A stretch of DNA of 41,746 nt from Tepidimonas sediminis (GCF_007556605.1 NZ_VJND01000017.1:1-41746); one strand, 5' to 3'. Positions 12,856 through 22,057 are shown, counted from the first letter of the stretch. Notes: generated by a model not told the origin, from the letters alone. Made by a program: numbers and translations.

Positions 12856-12861
12856 ATTATC
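12856..12861 (-). promoter_or_regulatory. Candidate -10 (GATAAT) for a leaderless psd mRNA
   Basis: The minus strand reads GATAAT-CGCCGG-ATG. The hexamer is 5/6 to TATAAT and the predicted start point coincides with the A of the psd ATG. No clear -35. Confidence 0.4.
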
Positions 12862-12910
12862 GGTTGGCGGGCACCCATCCCTGCGGCGGCCCCGGGCCGC
12901 GGCATCGCGG

Positions 12911-12916
12911 CACAAT
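12911..12916 (+). promoter_or_regulatory. Candidate -10 (CACAAT) for a leaderless NodI-type gene
   Basis: The plus strand reads CACAAT-CCCCCC-ATG, with the hexamer 6 nt before the start codon and no Shine-Dalgarno. It shares the 73-bp divergent spacer with the psd promoter. Confidence 0.3.
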
Positions 12917-12922
12917 CCCCCC

Positions 12923-13858
12923 ATGACCGAGGCTTTGCTGCAGATCGACGGGCTGACCAAGCGCTATGGCGGGCGCACCGTGGTGGACGGTCTGTCGTTT
13001 TCGATAGCGGCGGGCGAGTGCGTGGGACTGCTCGGGCCCAACGGGGCGGGCAAGACGACCACGCTGCGCATGGCGCTGGGGCAGGTGGCGCCGGATGCCG
13101 GGTCGGTGCGCGTCTTCGGCCTGCCGATGCCGCAGCAGGCGCGCGCGATCAAGGCGCGGCTGGGCGTGGTGGCGCAGTTCGACACGCTGGACCCGGACTT
13201 CACCTGCGCCGAAAACCTGCTGGTCTATGGGCGCTACTTCGGCCTGCCGGACGCGCCGCTGCGCGCGCGCATCGGGCCGCTGCTGGACTTTGCGGCGCTT
13301 TCGCACAAGGCCGATGCGCGCCCCGGGGAGCTGTCGGGCGGCATGCGGCGGCGCCTGAGCCTGGCGCGCGCGCTCGTCAACGACCCGGCGCTGCTGCTGC
13401 TGGACGAGCCGACCACCGGGCTGGACCCGCAGGCGCGCCACCTGATGTGGGAGCGGCTGCAGCGCCTGCTGCAGCAGGGCAAGAGCATCCTGCTGACGAC
13501 GCACTTCATGGACGAGGCCGAGCGGCTGTGCCACCGGCTGGTGATCGTGGACCACGGCCGGCGCATCGCCGAAGGCGCCCCGCGCGCGCTGATCGCGCAG
13601 CACCTGGAGCCGGAGGTGATCGAGCTCTATGGCGAGCAGGGCCAGCCGGATGTGGCCGCGCTGCTGGACGAGGAGGCGCGCGCGCTGGCCGGCCGCATCG
13701 AGACGCACGGCGAGACGACCTTCCTCTACACGCGCGACGCGCGCCCGCTGCTGGCGCAGCTGGCGGGCCGGCCGCGGCTGCGCCTGCTGCACCGGCCGGC
13801 GAATCTGGAGGATCTGTTCCTGCGCCTGACCGGGCGGCAGATCCGCGCCGAAGGATGA
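12923..13858 (+). CDS. NodI-type ABC exporter, ATP-binding subunit
   Basis: A 311-residue ATPase of the DRA/NodI subfamily. Walker [11 protein letters not shown] is at residues 38-47, the signature is [15 protein letters not shown], Walker B is [17 protein letters not shown], and the H-loop region is [15 protein letters not shown]-terminal extension of about 80 residues (VIELYGEQ...[11 protein letters not shown]) is typical of NodI. It is followed by its ABC-2 permease with an ATGA overlap. The rhizobial NodIJ exporter has been proposed to descend from such betaproteobacterial pairs. The substrate here is unknown, and there are no nod-like genes nearby. Confidence 0.88.
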   Translation: MTEALLQIDGLTKRYGGRTVVDGLSFSIAAGECVGLLGPNGAGKTTTLRMALGQVAPDAGSVRVFGLPMPQQARAIKARLGVVAQFDTLDPDFTCAENLLVYGRYFGLPDAPLRARIGPLLDFAALSHKADARPGELSGGMRRRLSLARALVNDPALLLLDEPTTGLDPQARHLMWERLQRLLQQGKSILLTTHFMDEAERLCHRLVIVDHGRRIAEGAPRALIAQHLEPEVIELYGEQGQPDVAALLDEEARALAGRIETHGETTFLYTRDARPLLAQLAGRPRLRLLHRPANLEDLFLRLTGRQIRAEG

Positions 13859-14688
13859 ACCGCATGCGTGACCTGCTCAACTCCGCCCATTGGGGGCCGC
13901 CGCGGCCCGGCGCGCGCTTCGTCGCCGTGTGGCGGCGCAACCTGCTGGTCTGGCGCAAGCTGGCGATTCCGAGCCTGGTCGGCAACATCGCCGAGCCGCT
14001 GATCTGGCTGGTGGCGTTCGGCTATGGGCTCGGCGCGCTGGTCGGCAGCGTGACGTTGCTGCTGCCCGGCGGCGATGCGCAGCCGGTGCCGTACCTGGTG
14101 TTCCTTGCGAGCGGCAGCGTCTGCATGAGCACGATGAACGCCGCCACCTTCGAGGCGCTGTATTCGGCGTTTTCGCGCATGCACGTGCAGCGCACCTGGG
14201 ACGGCATCCTCAACGCCCCGGTGACGCTGGACGACATCGTGCTGGCCGAGATGCTGTGGGCGGCGTTCAAGGCGCTGTTTGCCGCCAGCGCGATCCTGCT
14301 GGTGATGCTGCTGCTGGGCATCGGCCACAGCCCCAAGCTCGTGCTGGCGTGGGCGGTGCTGGCACTGACCGGCGTGACGTTCGCGAGCCTGGCGCTGATC
14401 TTCAACGCGCTGGCCAAGGGCTACGACTTCTTCACCTACTACTTCACGCTGTTCTTGACGCCGATGACGTTCGTCTCGGGCGTGTTCTTCCCGCGCGAGC
14501 AGCTGCCCGGCTGGGTGCAGGCGGTCGGTGCGGCGCTGCCGCTGACGCACGCGGTACAGCTGGTGCGCCCGCTCTTTCTGGACCACTGGCCGGCCGAGGC
14601 GGCGCGGCACGTGGCGGTGCTGGCCGGCTATGCGCTCGCGGCGTTCTGGGTGGCGCTGGCACTGACGCGGCGGCGCTTCGCGCGCTGA
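13855..14688 (+). CDS. NodJ-type ABC-2 permease
   Basis: A 277-residue integral membrane permease that pairs with the preceding ATPase. About six hydrophobic segments are visible, including [61 protein letters not shown] and [19 protein letters not shown]. The [19 protein letters not shown] motif is characteristic of the NodJ/ABC-2 family. The start ATG overlaps the ATPase stop (ATGA, 13855-13858). The last 61 bp overlap, on the opposite strand, the 3' end of the hybrid histidine kinase gene. Confidence 0.88.
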   Translation: MNRMRDLLNSAHWGPPRPGARFVAVWRRNLLVWRKLAIPSLVGNIAEPLIWLVAFGYGLGALVGSVTLLLPGGDAQPVPYLVFLASGSVCMSTMNAATFEALYSAFSRMHVQRTWDGILNAPVTLDDIVLAEMLWAAFKALFAASAILLVMLLLGIGHSPKLVLAWAVLALTGVTFASLALIFNALAKGYDFFTYYFTLFLTPMTFVSGVFFPREQLPGWVQAVGAALPLTHAVQLVRPLFLDHWPAEAARHVAVLAGYALAAFWVALALTRRRFAR

Positions 14689-16274
14689 GCGTCGGCCAGC
14701 ACCTGCTGCAGCGCGGCGCGTTCGATCGGCTTGGCCAGAAAGCCGTCCATCCCGGCTGCAAGGCAGCGCTCGCGGTCCTCGCCGAAGGCGTTGGCGGTCA
14801 GCGCGACGATGCGCAGCGGGGCGCGCCCCGGCTGCGCAGCCTCCCAGCGGCGCAGCGCCTCGGTGGCCTGCAGGCCGTCCATCTCCGGCATCTGCATGTC
14901 CATCAGCACGAGGTCAAACGGCCGCCGCTGCGCCAGCGCCACCGCGGCGCGACCGTCGTCGGCGAAGGTGACGCGGTGGCCGGCGCGCGTCAGCAGCGCC
15001 TCGATCACGCGGCGGTTGACGGGGTGGTCCTCGGCCACCAGGATGTCCAGCGGCAGCGCGGCCTCGGCGTCTTCGTCGGCGGGCGCCGGCGCAACCGAGG
15101 GCGGATCGGTGGCGTCCGGCGCCGGCTCGGCCGGCGCCAGCGGCAGCGCCACGGTGAAGGTGCTGCCGTGCCCGGGGACGCTGTGCACGCTGAGCGTGCC
15201 GCCCATGCGCTGCACCAGCTCACGGCTGATCGCCAGCCCCAGCCCGGTGCCCCCATAGCGGCGGTTGGCCGCGCCTTCGCCCTGCACGAAGGGGTCGAAG
15301 ATGCGCGCCAGCTGCTGCGGCGGGATGCCGATGCCGGTGTCGTGCACCGCCCACTCGGTGCGCCAGCGGCCGTCCGGCAGCGGCTCGGCGCGCACCGCCA
15401 GCGTCACGCTGCCGCGGTCGGTGAACTTGACGGCGTTGCCGACCAGGTTGAACAGCACCTGGCGCAGCCGCGTGGCGTCACCGCGCACGCGCGCGGGCAG
15501 CGCCTCGCCGCCCTGCACCGTCAGGGTCAGGCCCTTCAGGCGCGCCGAGGCCTGCATCGCGCCTTCGATGTCGCGCAGCAGCGCGCGCGGGTCGAACGGC
15601 TCGTCGCGCAGCTCCAGCCGGCCGGCCTCGATCTTGGACAGGTCCAGGATGTCGTTGACGATGTCGATCAGGTGCCGCGCCGCGCCCAGCGCGGTGGCCA
15701 GCGTCTCGCGCAGCGCCGGCTCGGCGCTCTGGTCCAGCGCCAGCTCCAGCAGGCCGACCACGCCGCTGAGTGGCGTGCGGATCTCGTGGCTCATGTTGGC
15801 GAGGAACTGCCCGCGCGCGACGTTGGCGGCCTCGGCGCGGGCGCGCAGCTCCTCGGTCTGCTCGTGCTGGCGGCAGGCGCGGCAGGCCAGCGCCAGCCGC
15901 TGCCAGATCGGCAGCAGCGCGCGCTCGACGTCGTCGTGCACCGGCTGCGAGCGCAGCCACGCGATCCAGCCGAAGCCCGGCAGCGCCGCGCGCTGCCACA
16001 CGCCGCCGTCGTGCGCCGGCAGTGCCGCGCCCAGCGCCGGCGGCGGCCAGTCCTGCGGCGGCGGCAGGTGCTCGCGCACGCGCGCCGGATAGACCAGCAC
16101 CGGCGCCGCATCGCCCTCCCACACCGCGCCGGCGCGCGCCCCCAGGAGCTTGAGCGCCGTCGGCACGAAGCGGCGCAGCATCGGCTCCAGGTGCAGGTCC
16201 TGCCCGATCGACAGCGCCAGCTCGTACTGCAGCGAGACGATCGCCAGGTTGCGGCGCAGCAGCTGCTCAGGCAT
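14628..16274 (-). CDS. Soluble hybrid histidine kinase with receiver domain
   Basis: A 548-residue protein with no transmembrane segment. Residues 1-130 resemble a GAF-like sensor region, followed by a short coiled helix and the kinase core. The H box FLANMSHEIRTPL has phosphoacceptor His163. The N box is LFNLVGNAVKFT (274-285), and the G boxes are HDTGIGIP (311-318) and GGTGLGLAIS (341-350). A proline/alanine linker leads to a C-terminal receiver (409-530) with the acidic pair E-D in ILVAEDHPVN, phospho-Asp459 in LVLMDMQMPEMDG, Ala/Thr in ALTANAF and Lys in FLAKPI. Its ATG overlaps the FIST gene stop by 8 bp, indicating coupling and a shared function. No separate phosphotransfer protein is encoded nearby. 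Confidence 0.92.
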   Translation of the reverse strand: MPEQLLRRNLAIVSLQYELALSIGQDLHLEPMLRRFVPTALKLLGARAGAVWEGDAAPVLVYPARVREHLPPPQDWPPPALGAALPAHDGGVWQRAALPGFGWIAWLRSQPVHDDVERALLPIWQRLALACRACRQHEQTEELRARAEAANVARGQFLANMSHEIRTPLSGVVGLLELALDQSAEPALRETLATALGAARHLIDIVNDILDLSKIEAGRLELRDEPFDPRALLRDIEGAMQASARLKGLTLTVQGGEALPARVRGDATRLRQVLFNLVGNAVKFTDRGSVTLAVRAEPLPDGRWRTEWAVHDTGIGIPPQQLARIFDPFVQGEGAANRRYGGTGLGLAISRELVQRMGGTLSVHSVPGHGSTFTVALPLAPAEPAPDATDPPSVAPAPADEDAEAALPLDILVAEDHPVNRRVIEALLTRAGHRVTFADDGRAAVALAQRRPFDLVLMDMQMPEMDGLQATEALRRWEAAQPGRAPLRIVALTANAFGEDRERCLAAGMDGFLAKPIERAALQQVLADAQRAKRRRVSASATQNAASA

Positions 16275-17394
16275 CGGCGTCGGCGGCCAGCGCGGCCAGC
16301 ACGATGGTCTTGTTGTAGAACTCCAGGCAGGCGTCGCCGCCGTTGGCCACCTCGCCCAGCGTCAGCACGCCGGCCAGCGCACGCGCGCCGATGACGGCGC
16401 GGATGGCCGCCAGCTCTTCGCCGAAGCGCTGCTCCAGGTACAGCACGCGGCTGATGCAGTCGGCCACCAGCACCGGCCCGCGCGTGCCGGCCAGCGCCTG
16501 CGCGCCGCGCGCCGCCGCCTGCACCAGCGCCTGCGGGTCGCCGCGCAGCAGGTGCACCAGGCTGTACGGCGGCACGTCGCCGACGCAGCGCAGGCCGCCG
16601 CCCTCGATGGTGATCGGGTCGCGCACGACCAGCCGGCCGTCGGGCTTGTCGAGCCCGAACGGGTAGCCCTTGGCGACGTCGAAGAAGCCCTCCGGAGCCG
16701 GGTCGCGCCCGGCATCGGCCTGCACCGCGGCGCGGTAGACCTCGTAGGCCGGGCGGTGGTCGAGCGACTCGATCACCGGGCCGTGGCCGCCGGTGACGAC
16801 GAACGGGCCGGCCAGCGGCTGCCAGCCGTGGTCCACGCCCAGCGCCAGTCGCTCGCGCAGCAGCACCAGCTGCAGCGCGTCGGCGCGCAGCCCCTCGCGG
16901 CTGAACAGGCACGGGCGCGGCTGGAAGCTGAGGCTGCCGGCCCCGCCGCCGAAGTAGCAGACGTCGCTGCCGAACTGGTCGTACACCGCATCCAGCGCGG
17001 CAGCGATGCGCGGCGCCAGGCCGTCGACCCAGACCATCACGGCGGCCACGCCGTCCGGCGCCGGCAGCACCTGCGCCAGCGCCGCTGCGGCGTCGGTGTC
17101 GTCGCGCGACAGGCCGTCGACGTGCGCCACCTCGAAGGCGCTGGGCCAGCCGACGACGACCCAGCCGCGCTCGTGGTGCTCGCTGCCGTGGATCAGCTGC
17201 GGAAACACCCCACCGGCCACCGGCACCGGCAGGCCCGCCAGCCACCCGTCCACATCGGCCGGCGTGACGCCGTTGGCATCCGCCGCCCACAGGATCAGGC
17301 CGCGCGCGCCCTGTGCCAGCACTTCCGCGGCCAGCCGCTGCAGGGCGCCCGGCGCGGGGTCGGGGGTGAAAGCGACGAGGGGTTCGGTCAGCAT
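16267..17394 (-). CDS. FIST-domain sensory protein
   Basis: A 375-residue soluble protein matching the FIST_N/FIST_C architecture. Hallmarks include WADANGVTPADVDGWL, PVAGGVFPQLIHGSEH, VWVDGLAPRIAAALDAVYDQ, CYFGGGAGSLSFQPRPCLF, DVAKGYPFGLDKPDG, VLVADCISRVLYLEQRFGEE and VLTLGEVANGG. FIST domains bind small ligands, and some (NosP) bind haem and sense nitric oxide next to a histidine kinase. The downstream hybrid kinase gene overlaps this stop codon by 8 bp, so the FIST protein probably supplies its input. Ligand identity cannot be read from sequence. The start ATG at 17392-17394 has no obvious Shine-Dalgarno. Confidence 0.85.
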   Translation of the reverse strand: MLTEPLVAFTPDPAPGALQRLAAEVLAQGARGLILWAADANGVTPADVDGWLAGLPVPVAGGVFPQLIHGSEHHERGWVVVGWPSAFEVAHVDGLSRDDTDAAAALAQVLPAPDGVAAVMVWVDGLAPRIAAALDAVYDQFGSDVCYFGGGAGSLSFQPRPCLFSREGLRADALQLVLLRERLALGVDHGWQPLAGPFVVTGGHGPVIESLDHRPAYEVYRAAVQADAGRDPAPEGFFDVAKGYPFGLDKPDGRLVVRDPITIEGGGLRCVGDVPPYSLVHLLRGDPQALVQAAARGAQALAGTRGPVLVADCISRVLYLEQRFGEELAAIRAVIGARALAGVLTLGEVANGGDACLEFYNKTIVLAALAADADA

Positions 17395-17441
17395 GGCACG
17401 ACGGGGCGATGGACGCAGAGTTTTTAGCGAATTCCAGGGCG

Positions 17442-17450
17442 AGTTTAGCA
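17442..17450 (-). promoter_or_regulatory. Candidate extended -10 promoter for the FIST/kinase pair
   Basis: The minus strand reads TGCTAAACT, a TGn extended -10 with hexamer TAAACT, about 48 nt upstream of the FIST start codon. It lies downstream of the aminotransferase gene and of a strong GC hairpin, so the pair may be transcribed independently. No -35 is evident. Confidence 0.35.
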
Positions 17451-17462
17451 TTTTGAGCGGGA

Positions 17463-17482
17463 GCGCGCCGGCCCCGGCGCGC
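17463..17482 (-). terminator. GC-rich hairpin after the aminotransferase gene
   Basis: A perfect 9-bp inverted repeat, GCGCGCCGG / CCGGCGCGC, with 2 nt between arms, starts 8 nt beyond the aminotransferase stop codon. There is no T-tract on the minus strand, so it could be a Rho-dependent end or a transcript-stabilising structure rather than a true intrinsic terminator. Confidence 0.4.
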
Positions 17483-17489
17483 CGCCCCG

Positions 17490-18647
17490 TCAGGCCACGG
17501 CCGCCGGCGCGCGCTGGTGCAGCCCGAGCGCGTCCAGCGCCTGCCGCAGGTGCCCGACGGTGCGCTCGACGTGCAGCAGCTTTTCCAGCCCGAACAGCCC
17601 GACGCGGAAGGTGCGGAAGTCCGCCGGTTCGTCGCACATCAGCGGCACGCCGGCGGCGGTCTGCAGCCCGACGGCGGCGAACTTGCGGCCGTTGGCGATC
17701 TCCGCGTCGTCGGTGTAGCTGACCACCACGCCCGGGGCCTGGAAGCCCGGCGCGGCCACGCTGCGCAGCCCGCGCGCCTCGAACAGCGCGCGCACGCGCC
17801 GGCCCAGCTCCGCCTGCGCCGCCTGCATCGCGGCAAAGCCCTGCTCGCGCGTCTCCTGCATCACGTCGCGCAGGCGCGCCAGCGCGTCGGTCGGCATCGT
17901 GGTGTGGTAGACGTGCCCGCCCTGCTCGTAGGTCTCCATCACCTGCAGCCACTTCTTCAGGTCGCAGGCAAAGCTCGAGCTGGTGGTGCCGTCGATGGCC
18001 TGGCGCGCGCGCTCTGACAGCATCACCATCGCGCAGCACGGCGAGCCGCTCCAGCCCTTCTGCGGCGCCGAGATCAGCACGTCCACGCCGCATGCGCGCA
18101 TGTCCACCCACATCGCGCCGGAGGCGATGCAGTCCAGCACGAACAGCCCGCCCACCGCGTGCGCGGCCTCGGCCACCGCGCGCAGGTAGTCGTCCGGCAG
18201 CATCATGCCGGCGGCGGTCTCCACGTGCGGGGCGAACACCACCGCCGGGCGCAGCGCGTGGATCGTGCGCACCACCTCGTCCAGCGGCGCCGGCACCCAC
18301 GGCGCCTGCGGCTCCTCGGCCACGCGGCGGGCCTTGAGCACGTGCGCCTCGGCCGGGATGCGCCCCATGTCGAAGATCTGCGTCCAGCGGTAGCTGAACC
18401 AGCCGTTGCGGATCACCAGCACGCGCCGGTCGGTGGCGAACTGGCGCGCCACCGCCTCCATGCCGAAGGTGCCGCTGCCCGGCACCAGCGCCACCGAGTG
18501 CGCGCCGTACACCTCCTTCAGGATGCCGCCGATGTCCGTCATGACGCGCTGGAAACGCCTGGACATGTGGTTGAGCGCGCGGTCGGTGTAGACGACCGAG
18601 AATTCGAGCAGACCGTCCGGGTCGATGTGGGGCAGCAGGCCGGGCAT
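17490..18647 (-). CDS. Class V PLP-dependent aminotransferase (alanine-glyoxylate/serine-pyruvate type)
   Basis: A 385-residue fold-type I enzyme. ALVPGSGTFGMEAVARQF binds the cofactor phosphate region, Asp172 in VLDCIASGAMW contacts the pyridine nitrogen, and Lys197 in SAPQKGWSG is the expected Schiff-base lysine. The N-terminus FSVVYTDRALNHMSRRFQRV and the C-terminal FRTFRVGLFGLEKL resemble the alanine-glyoxylate/serine-pyruvate family, so transamination of a small amino acid with glyoxylate or pyruvate is plausible; the exact substrate is not predictable. AGGAG lies 10 nt before the ATG at 18645-18647. It lies 98 bp downstream of the YbdK-type ligase gene and may belong to the same transcript. 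Confidence 0.85.
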   Translation of the reverse strand: MPGLLPHIDPDGLLEFSVVYTDRALNHMSRRFQRVMTDIGGILKEVYGAHSVALVPGSGTFGMEAVARQFATDRRVLVIRNGWFSYRWTQIFDMGRIPAEAHVLKARRVAEEPQAPWVPAPLDEVVRTIHALRPAVVFAPHVETAAGMMLPDDYLRAVAEAAHAVGGLFVLDCIASGAMWVDMRACGVDVLISAPQKGWSGSPCCAMVMLSERARQAIDGTTSSSFACDLKKWLQVMETYEQGGHVYHTTMPTDALARLRDVMQETREQGFAAMQAAQAELGRRVRALFEARGLRSVAAPGFQAPGVVVSYTDDAEIANGRKFAAVGLQTAAGVPLMCDEPADFRTFRVGLFGLEKLLHVERTVGHLRQALDALGLHQRAPAAVA

Positions 18648-18745
18648 CGGTGTCGTCTCCTGGGTGGGGTGGATGCGGGGAAGCGGACGCCCCCTGCACC
18701 GGCGGGACCCGGGGGCACGGGGCGGCAGGCCGGGGCGCGTGCCGG

Positions 18746-19876
18746 TCAGCTTAGCACGCCGTCGCGCAGCGCGTCGACCGCGGCGCGCACCACCGCCTGG
18801 ATGCTGCCGGTGCGCGCGTGCACCGCGCGCAGCTGGCGCGCGTGGTTGCCGGCCGCGCCGGCCACCGCTTCCAGCTCCGCCAGCGCCGCGGTGCTGTCCA
18901 GCGCCTGCGCGTGCGGCTCCAGCCGGCGCAGCGTGGCCAGGATGTCCTCGCGGATCGACAGCGGCTCGCGCGTGCGCGGGTGCACCATCGTGCCCTCCAG
19001 CCCGAAGCGGCACGCCTGGAAGCGGTTGTAGGTGTAGACGAGGTAGTCGTCCTCTTCCGGCGGCGGCTCGCCGCCCTCCAGCAGGTGGCGGCACAGCGCC
19101 TGCAGGTAGCACGCCAGCGCCGCGGCGCGCTCCACCGTCAGCGGCGTGTCGCAGACGCGCAGCTCGATCGTGCCGTACTCGGGCTTGGGGCGGATGTCCC
19201 AGTAGAAGTCCTTCATCGACTTGACGACGCCGGTGGACTCCATCTTGCGGAAGTACCCCTGCTCGAAGTCGTCCCAGCGCAGCACGAACGGCGCGCGGCC
19301 GCTGAGCGGAAACGCGAACACCGAGTTCAGCCGCGCCGAGTCGAACAGCGTGTCCACCCCCTGGAAGAACGGCGAGGAGGCCGACAGCGCGATGAAGTGC
19401 GGCACGTAGCGGTTCAGCGCGTGCAGCAGGAACAGCGCCTCGTCGGCCGAGCGGCAGCCGATGTGCACGTGCTGACCGAACACCGTGAACTGCTTGGCCA
19501 GATACCCGTACAGGCCCGACAGTTGCTGGAAGCGCGGCTTGTCGAAGATGCGCTGCTCGAACCAGCGCTGAAAGGGGTGCGTGCCGCCGCCGGCCAGCTC
19601 GACGTTGAGCCGCTCGGCCGCCTCGAGCAGGGTGTCGCGGATCGCGCGCAGCTGCGCCAGCAGCGCGTCGTGGCGCGTGTGCACGCCGGTGGCGATCTCG
19701 ATCATGCTCTGCGTCATCTCGGGCGTGACGCTGCCCGGAAACGGCGCGCGCTTGAGCAGCGCGAGCAGGTCGTCGGCTCCGGGCGTGAGGTCGAGGTCGT
19801 AGGGATTGACGATCTGCAGCTCGAGCTCCACCCCCATCGTGAGGGCATCGGACTGCTTGAACGGCTCCAGCGGCAT
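18746..19876 (-). CDS. ybdK: YbdK-type carboxylate-amine ligase (glutamate-cysteine ligase family 2)
   Basis: A 376-residue enzyme close to the E. coli YbdK length of 372. Family motifs seen are [12 protein letters not shown] near the N-terminus, [45 protein letters not shown] and [18 protein letters not shown]. The family forms an ATP-dependent amide bond and some members have weak gamma-glutamylcysteine ligase activity in vitro; the true substrate is uncertain. The start at 19874-19876 lies 4 nt after the antiporter stop, and GGGGGTGAGG serves as ribosome-binding region, preferred over an ATG 6 codons upstream. Confidence 0.88.
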   Translation of the reverse strand: MPLEPFKQSDALTMGVELELQIVNPYDLDLTPGADDLLALLKRAPFPGSVTPEMTQSMIEIATGVHTRHDALLAQLRAIRDTLLEAAERLNVELAGGGTHPFQRWFEQRIFDKPRFQQLSGLYGYLAKQFTVFGQHVHIGCRSADEALFLLHALNRYVPHFIALSASSPFFQGVDTLFDSARLNSVFAFPLSGRAPFVLRWDDFEQGYFRKMESTGVVKSMKDFYWDIRPKPEYGTIELRVCDTPLTVERAAALACYLQALCRHLLEGGEPPPEEDDYLVYTYNRFQACRFGLEGTMVHPRTREPLSIREDILATLRRLEPHAQALDSTAALAELEAVAGAAGNHARQLRAVHARTGSIQAVVRAAVDALRDGVLS

Positions 19877-19880
19877 CGCC

Positions 19881-21071
19881 TCACCCCCCGCCATCCGGTC
19901 GCGGCGCCGGCGCGGCGGCGGCCTCGCGCGCCGCGCGCAGCGCCCACACGGTCACCAGCGGTCCGAGCAGCTCGGCCCACAGCAGCGCCGCGGTCAGCTG
20001 GTACAGCACCTGCGCCGCCGGGGCCACCCCCAGCGCCACGCTGCGCTCCAGCAGCAGCAGCGTCAGCGCCGACATCGGCAGCAGCGCCACACCGGTGAGC
20101 ACGCCCTTGCGCGCGCTGGTACCCCCAGGCCAGGCCAGCGCCGCGTTGACGCCGACCGGCACGAGCAGCCGCGCCCCCAGCACCAGCGCCGCCACCGACC
20201 ACACGCCCGGCTCGGCCAGCGCCGGCCACGTCATGCGCGAGCCGACGTAGACGAACAGGAACACGCCGAGCAGCCAGCCCAGCGCACCGAAGTCGCGCTG
20301 CACCGCCGCCACCATCGTCTGGCGTTGGCGCAGCACCACGCCGAAGCTCAGCGCCGCCAGCAGCGGCGACAGCTTCAGGGCGTCGGCCACCACCGTCAGC
20401 CACACCAGCGCCAGCGCGTAGCCCACCGTCGGCACCACCGGCGCCGCAAACGGCCCGCGCACCAGCAGCCCCAGCACCACTGCCAGCGCCATGCCCAGCC
20501 CCACCGAGGCCACCAGCGCGTAGCCGCCGGCCAGCAGCGCGGCCGTCCAGTCGCCGGCACGGCTGACGAACCAGTAGGCGCTGACCGCCTTGACCAGCAG
20601 CACCGCCAGCACCGACAGCAGCGCCGCCTGATGCAGCGCGCGCTCGGTCACCTGCCCGCCGGCGCGCAGGTCGTTGACCACGCGCAGCAGCGCCGCCGGC
20701 GAAGCCGCCACCGCCACCGCCGCCAGCAGCCAGCGCACCTCCGGCGCCAGCCCCAGCCAGCCGCCGCCCCAGGCCACGAGCGCGAACACGCCCAGTCCCT
20801 GCAGCACGGCCGCCAGCGCCACCCACGGGTTGTGGCGCAGCCACGGCAAGTGCAGGCGGTGTCCGAGCTCGAACAGCGCCAGCGCCAGCGCCAGCTGCGC
20901 CAGCAGCGCCAGCGCCGAGGCGTCCACCCACTGCGGCGCCGGCGCCACCACGCTGGCCAGCAGCCCCACCGCCACGTAGACGCTGACGCGCGGCAGGCTC
21001 CACGCCTGCGCGCGTTCACCCAGCCACCACGCCAGCCACAGCAGGGCCGGCCATGTCACGAGCACCTGCAC
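19881..21071 (-). CDS. Cation/proton antiporter (CPA-type), membrane domain only
   Basis: A 396-residue hydrophobic protein with about 12 predicted membrane segments (for example [54 protein letters not shown] and [15 protein letters not shown]). [19 protein letters not shown] and the overall layout match the sodium/hydrogen exchanger fold. No TrkA-N/RCK nucleotide-binding domain follows, unlike KefB/KefC. I chose the GTG at 21069-21071, 7 nt after the methyltransferase stop codon, because GAGGAG at 21082-21087 is correctly spaced; other GTG codons downstream are possible. The ion transported is not predictable. Confidence 0.78.
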   Translation of the reverse strand: MQVLVTWPALLWLAWWLGERAQAWSLPRVSVYVAVGLLASVVAPAPQWVDASALALLAQLALALALFELGHRLHLPWLRHNPWVALAAVLQGLGVFALVAWGGGWLGLAPEVRWLLAAVAVAASPAALLRVVNDLRAGGQVTERALHQAALLSVLAVLLVKAVSAYWFVSRAGDWTAALLAGGYALVASVGLGMALAVVLGLLVRGPFAAPVVPTVGYALALVWLTVVADALKLSPLLAALSFGVVLRQRQTMVAAVQRDFGALGWLLGVFLFVYVGSRMTWPALAEPGVWSVAALVLGARLLVPVGVNAALAWPGGTSARKGVLTGVALLPMSALTLLLLERSVALGVAPAAQVLYQLTAALLWAELLGPLVTVWALRAAREAAAAPAPRPDGGG

Positions 21072-21078
21072 GATGTGC

Positions 21079-21957
21079 TCACTCCTCGGGAGCCTCGGTT
21101 CCCATGCCCTGTGGGATGGCAAAGCGGGCCCCGAGTTCCGCCAGCCCCAGGTCATCGAGGATGCGCTGCAGCCGCAGCGCCGCGCTGCGCTTGCGCCGGC
21201 CGGTGCGTCGCGCCAGGATCAGCTCGTTCTTCAGCGAGTGCTCCCAGCCCACCAGCTCGGTGACGGTGACGTCGTAGCCGGCGGCCTCCAGCCGCAGGCA
21301 GCGCATCACGTTGGTGACCTGGCTGCCGAACTCGCGCGTGTGCAGCGGGTGACGCCACAGCTCCGCCAGCGGCGTGCGCGCCAGCTGCAGCGCCTTGTGG
21401 CGCCGCAGCGCCGCGGCCACCTCGGCCTGGCAGCACGGCACGACGACGATCGCGCCGGCCTGGCGCTGCAGCGCGAAGTCCAGCGCGTCGTCGGTGGCGG
21501 TGTCGCAGGCGTGCAGCGCGGTGACCACGTCCACCTGCGCCGGCAGCGCCGCCATCGCCTCGCGCACGGTGGCGGCGACGAAGTGCATGCGCGCAAAGCC
21601 CAGCCGCTGCGCCAGCGCCTGGGCGCGCGCCACCAGCTCCGGCCGCGCCTCCACGCTCCACACCGAGCCGGCCGCCCGCGCGGCCAGCACGCGGTCGTAC
21701 AGCAGGAAGCCGAGGTACGACTTGCCGGCGCCATGGTCCACCACCGTGACGTCGCCACGCGCGGCCAGCGCCGTCTCCAGCAGCGGCTCGATGAAATGCA
21801 GCAGGTGGTTGACCTGCTTGAGCTTGCGGCGCGTGTCCTGGTTGAGCCGGCCGTCGCGCGTCAGGATGTGCAGCTCCTTGAGCAGCTCGATCGACTGGCC
21901 CGGCCGCAACTCGGCCTGCACGTCCGGCGGCAGCGCCGCCGCGGGGGATCGTTTCAT
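21079..21957 (-). CDS. SAM-dependent methyltransferase (Methyltransferase_32-like)
   Basis: A 292-residue protein with a Rossmann-type methyltransferase core. Motif I is VVDHGAGKSYLGFLLYDRVL, a motif II-like acidic residue is in SVEARPELV, and a later DVVTALHACDTATDDALDFAL leads into IVVVPCCQAEVAAAL. The HACDTATD and PCC pattern resembles the GSTCD/METTL25-type group (Methyltransferase_32), whose substrates are poorly known and may include RNA. The ATG at 21955-21957 has no Shine-Dalgarno; TACGAT ends 6 nt before it. First gene of a run with the antiporter and YbdK ligase, all closely spaced. Confidence 0.75.
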   Translation of the reverse strand: MKRSPAAALPPDVQAELRPGQSIELLKELHILTRDGRLNQDTRRKLKQVNHLLHFIEPLLETALAARGDVTVVDHGAGKSYLGFLLYDRVLAARAAGSVWSVEARPELVARAQALAQRLGFARMHFVAATVREAMAALPAQVDVVTALHACDTATDDALDFALQRQAGAIVVVPCCQAEVAAALRRHKALQLARTPLAELWRHPLHTREFGSQVTNVMRCLRLEAAGYDVTVTELVGWEHSLKNELILARRTGRRKRSAALRLQRILDDLGLAELGARFAIPQGMGTEAPEE

Positions 21958-21963
21958 GATGCC

Positions 21964-21969
21964 ATCGTA
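21964..21969 (-). promoter_or_regulatory. Candidate -10 (TACGAT) for a leaderless methyltransferase mRNA
   Basis: The minus strand reads TACGAT-GGCATC-ATG. Spacing to the start codon is the same 6 nt seen at three other genes in this window. No -35 is clear. Confidence 0.3.
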
Positions 21970-22057
21970 CCCCAGGCGCCGGCCGACCCCGCAGGCGCTT
22001 GCGGGGCCGCGCGGACCGGTGCATGATGCGGCCATCGTCGGCCACCGCCCGCCCGCC

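Noticed and set aside
12923..14688. Nodulation-factor export system
   Set aside because: NodI/NodJ similarity is to the general betaproteobacterial exporter family; no nodABC or other lipo-chitooligosaccharide genes are near.
21987..22006. Hairpin CCCCGCA-N6-TGCGGGG between the divergent methyltransferase and P-loop genes
   Set aside because: Only 7 bp, no U-tract, and similar GC inverted repeats are common in this sequence; no basis for calling a riboswitch or terminator.
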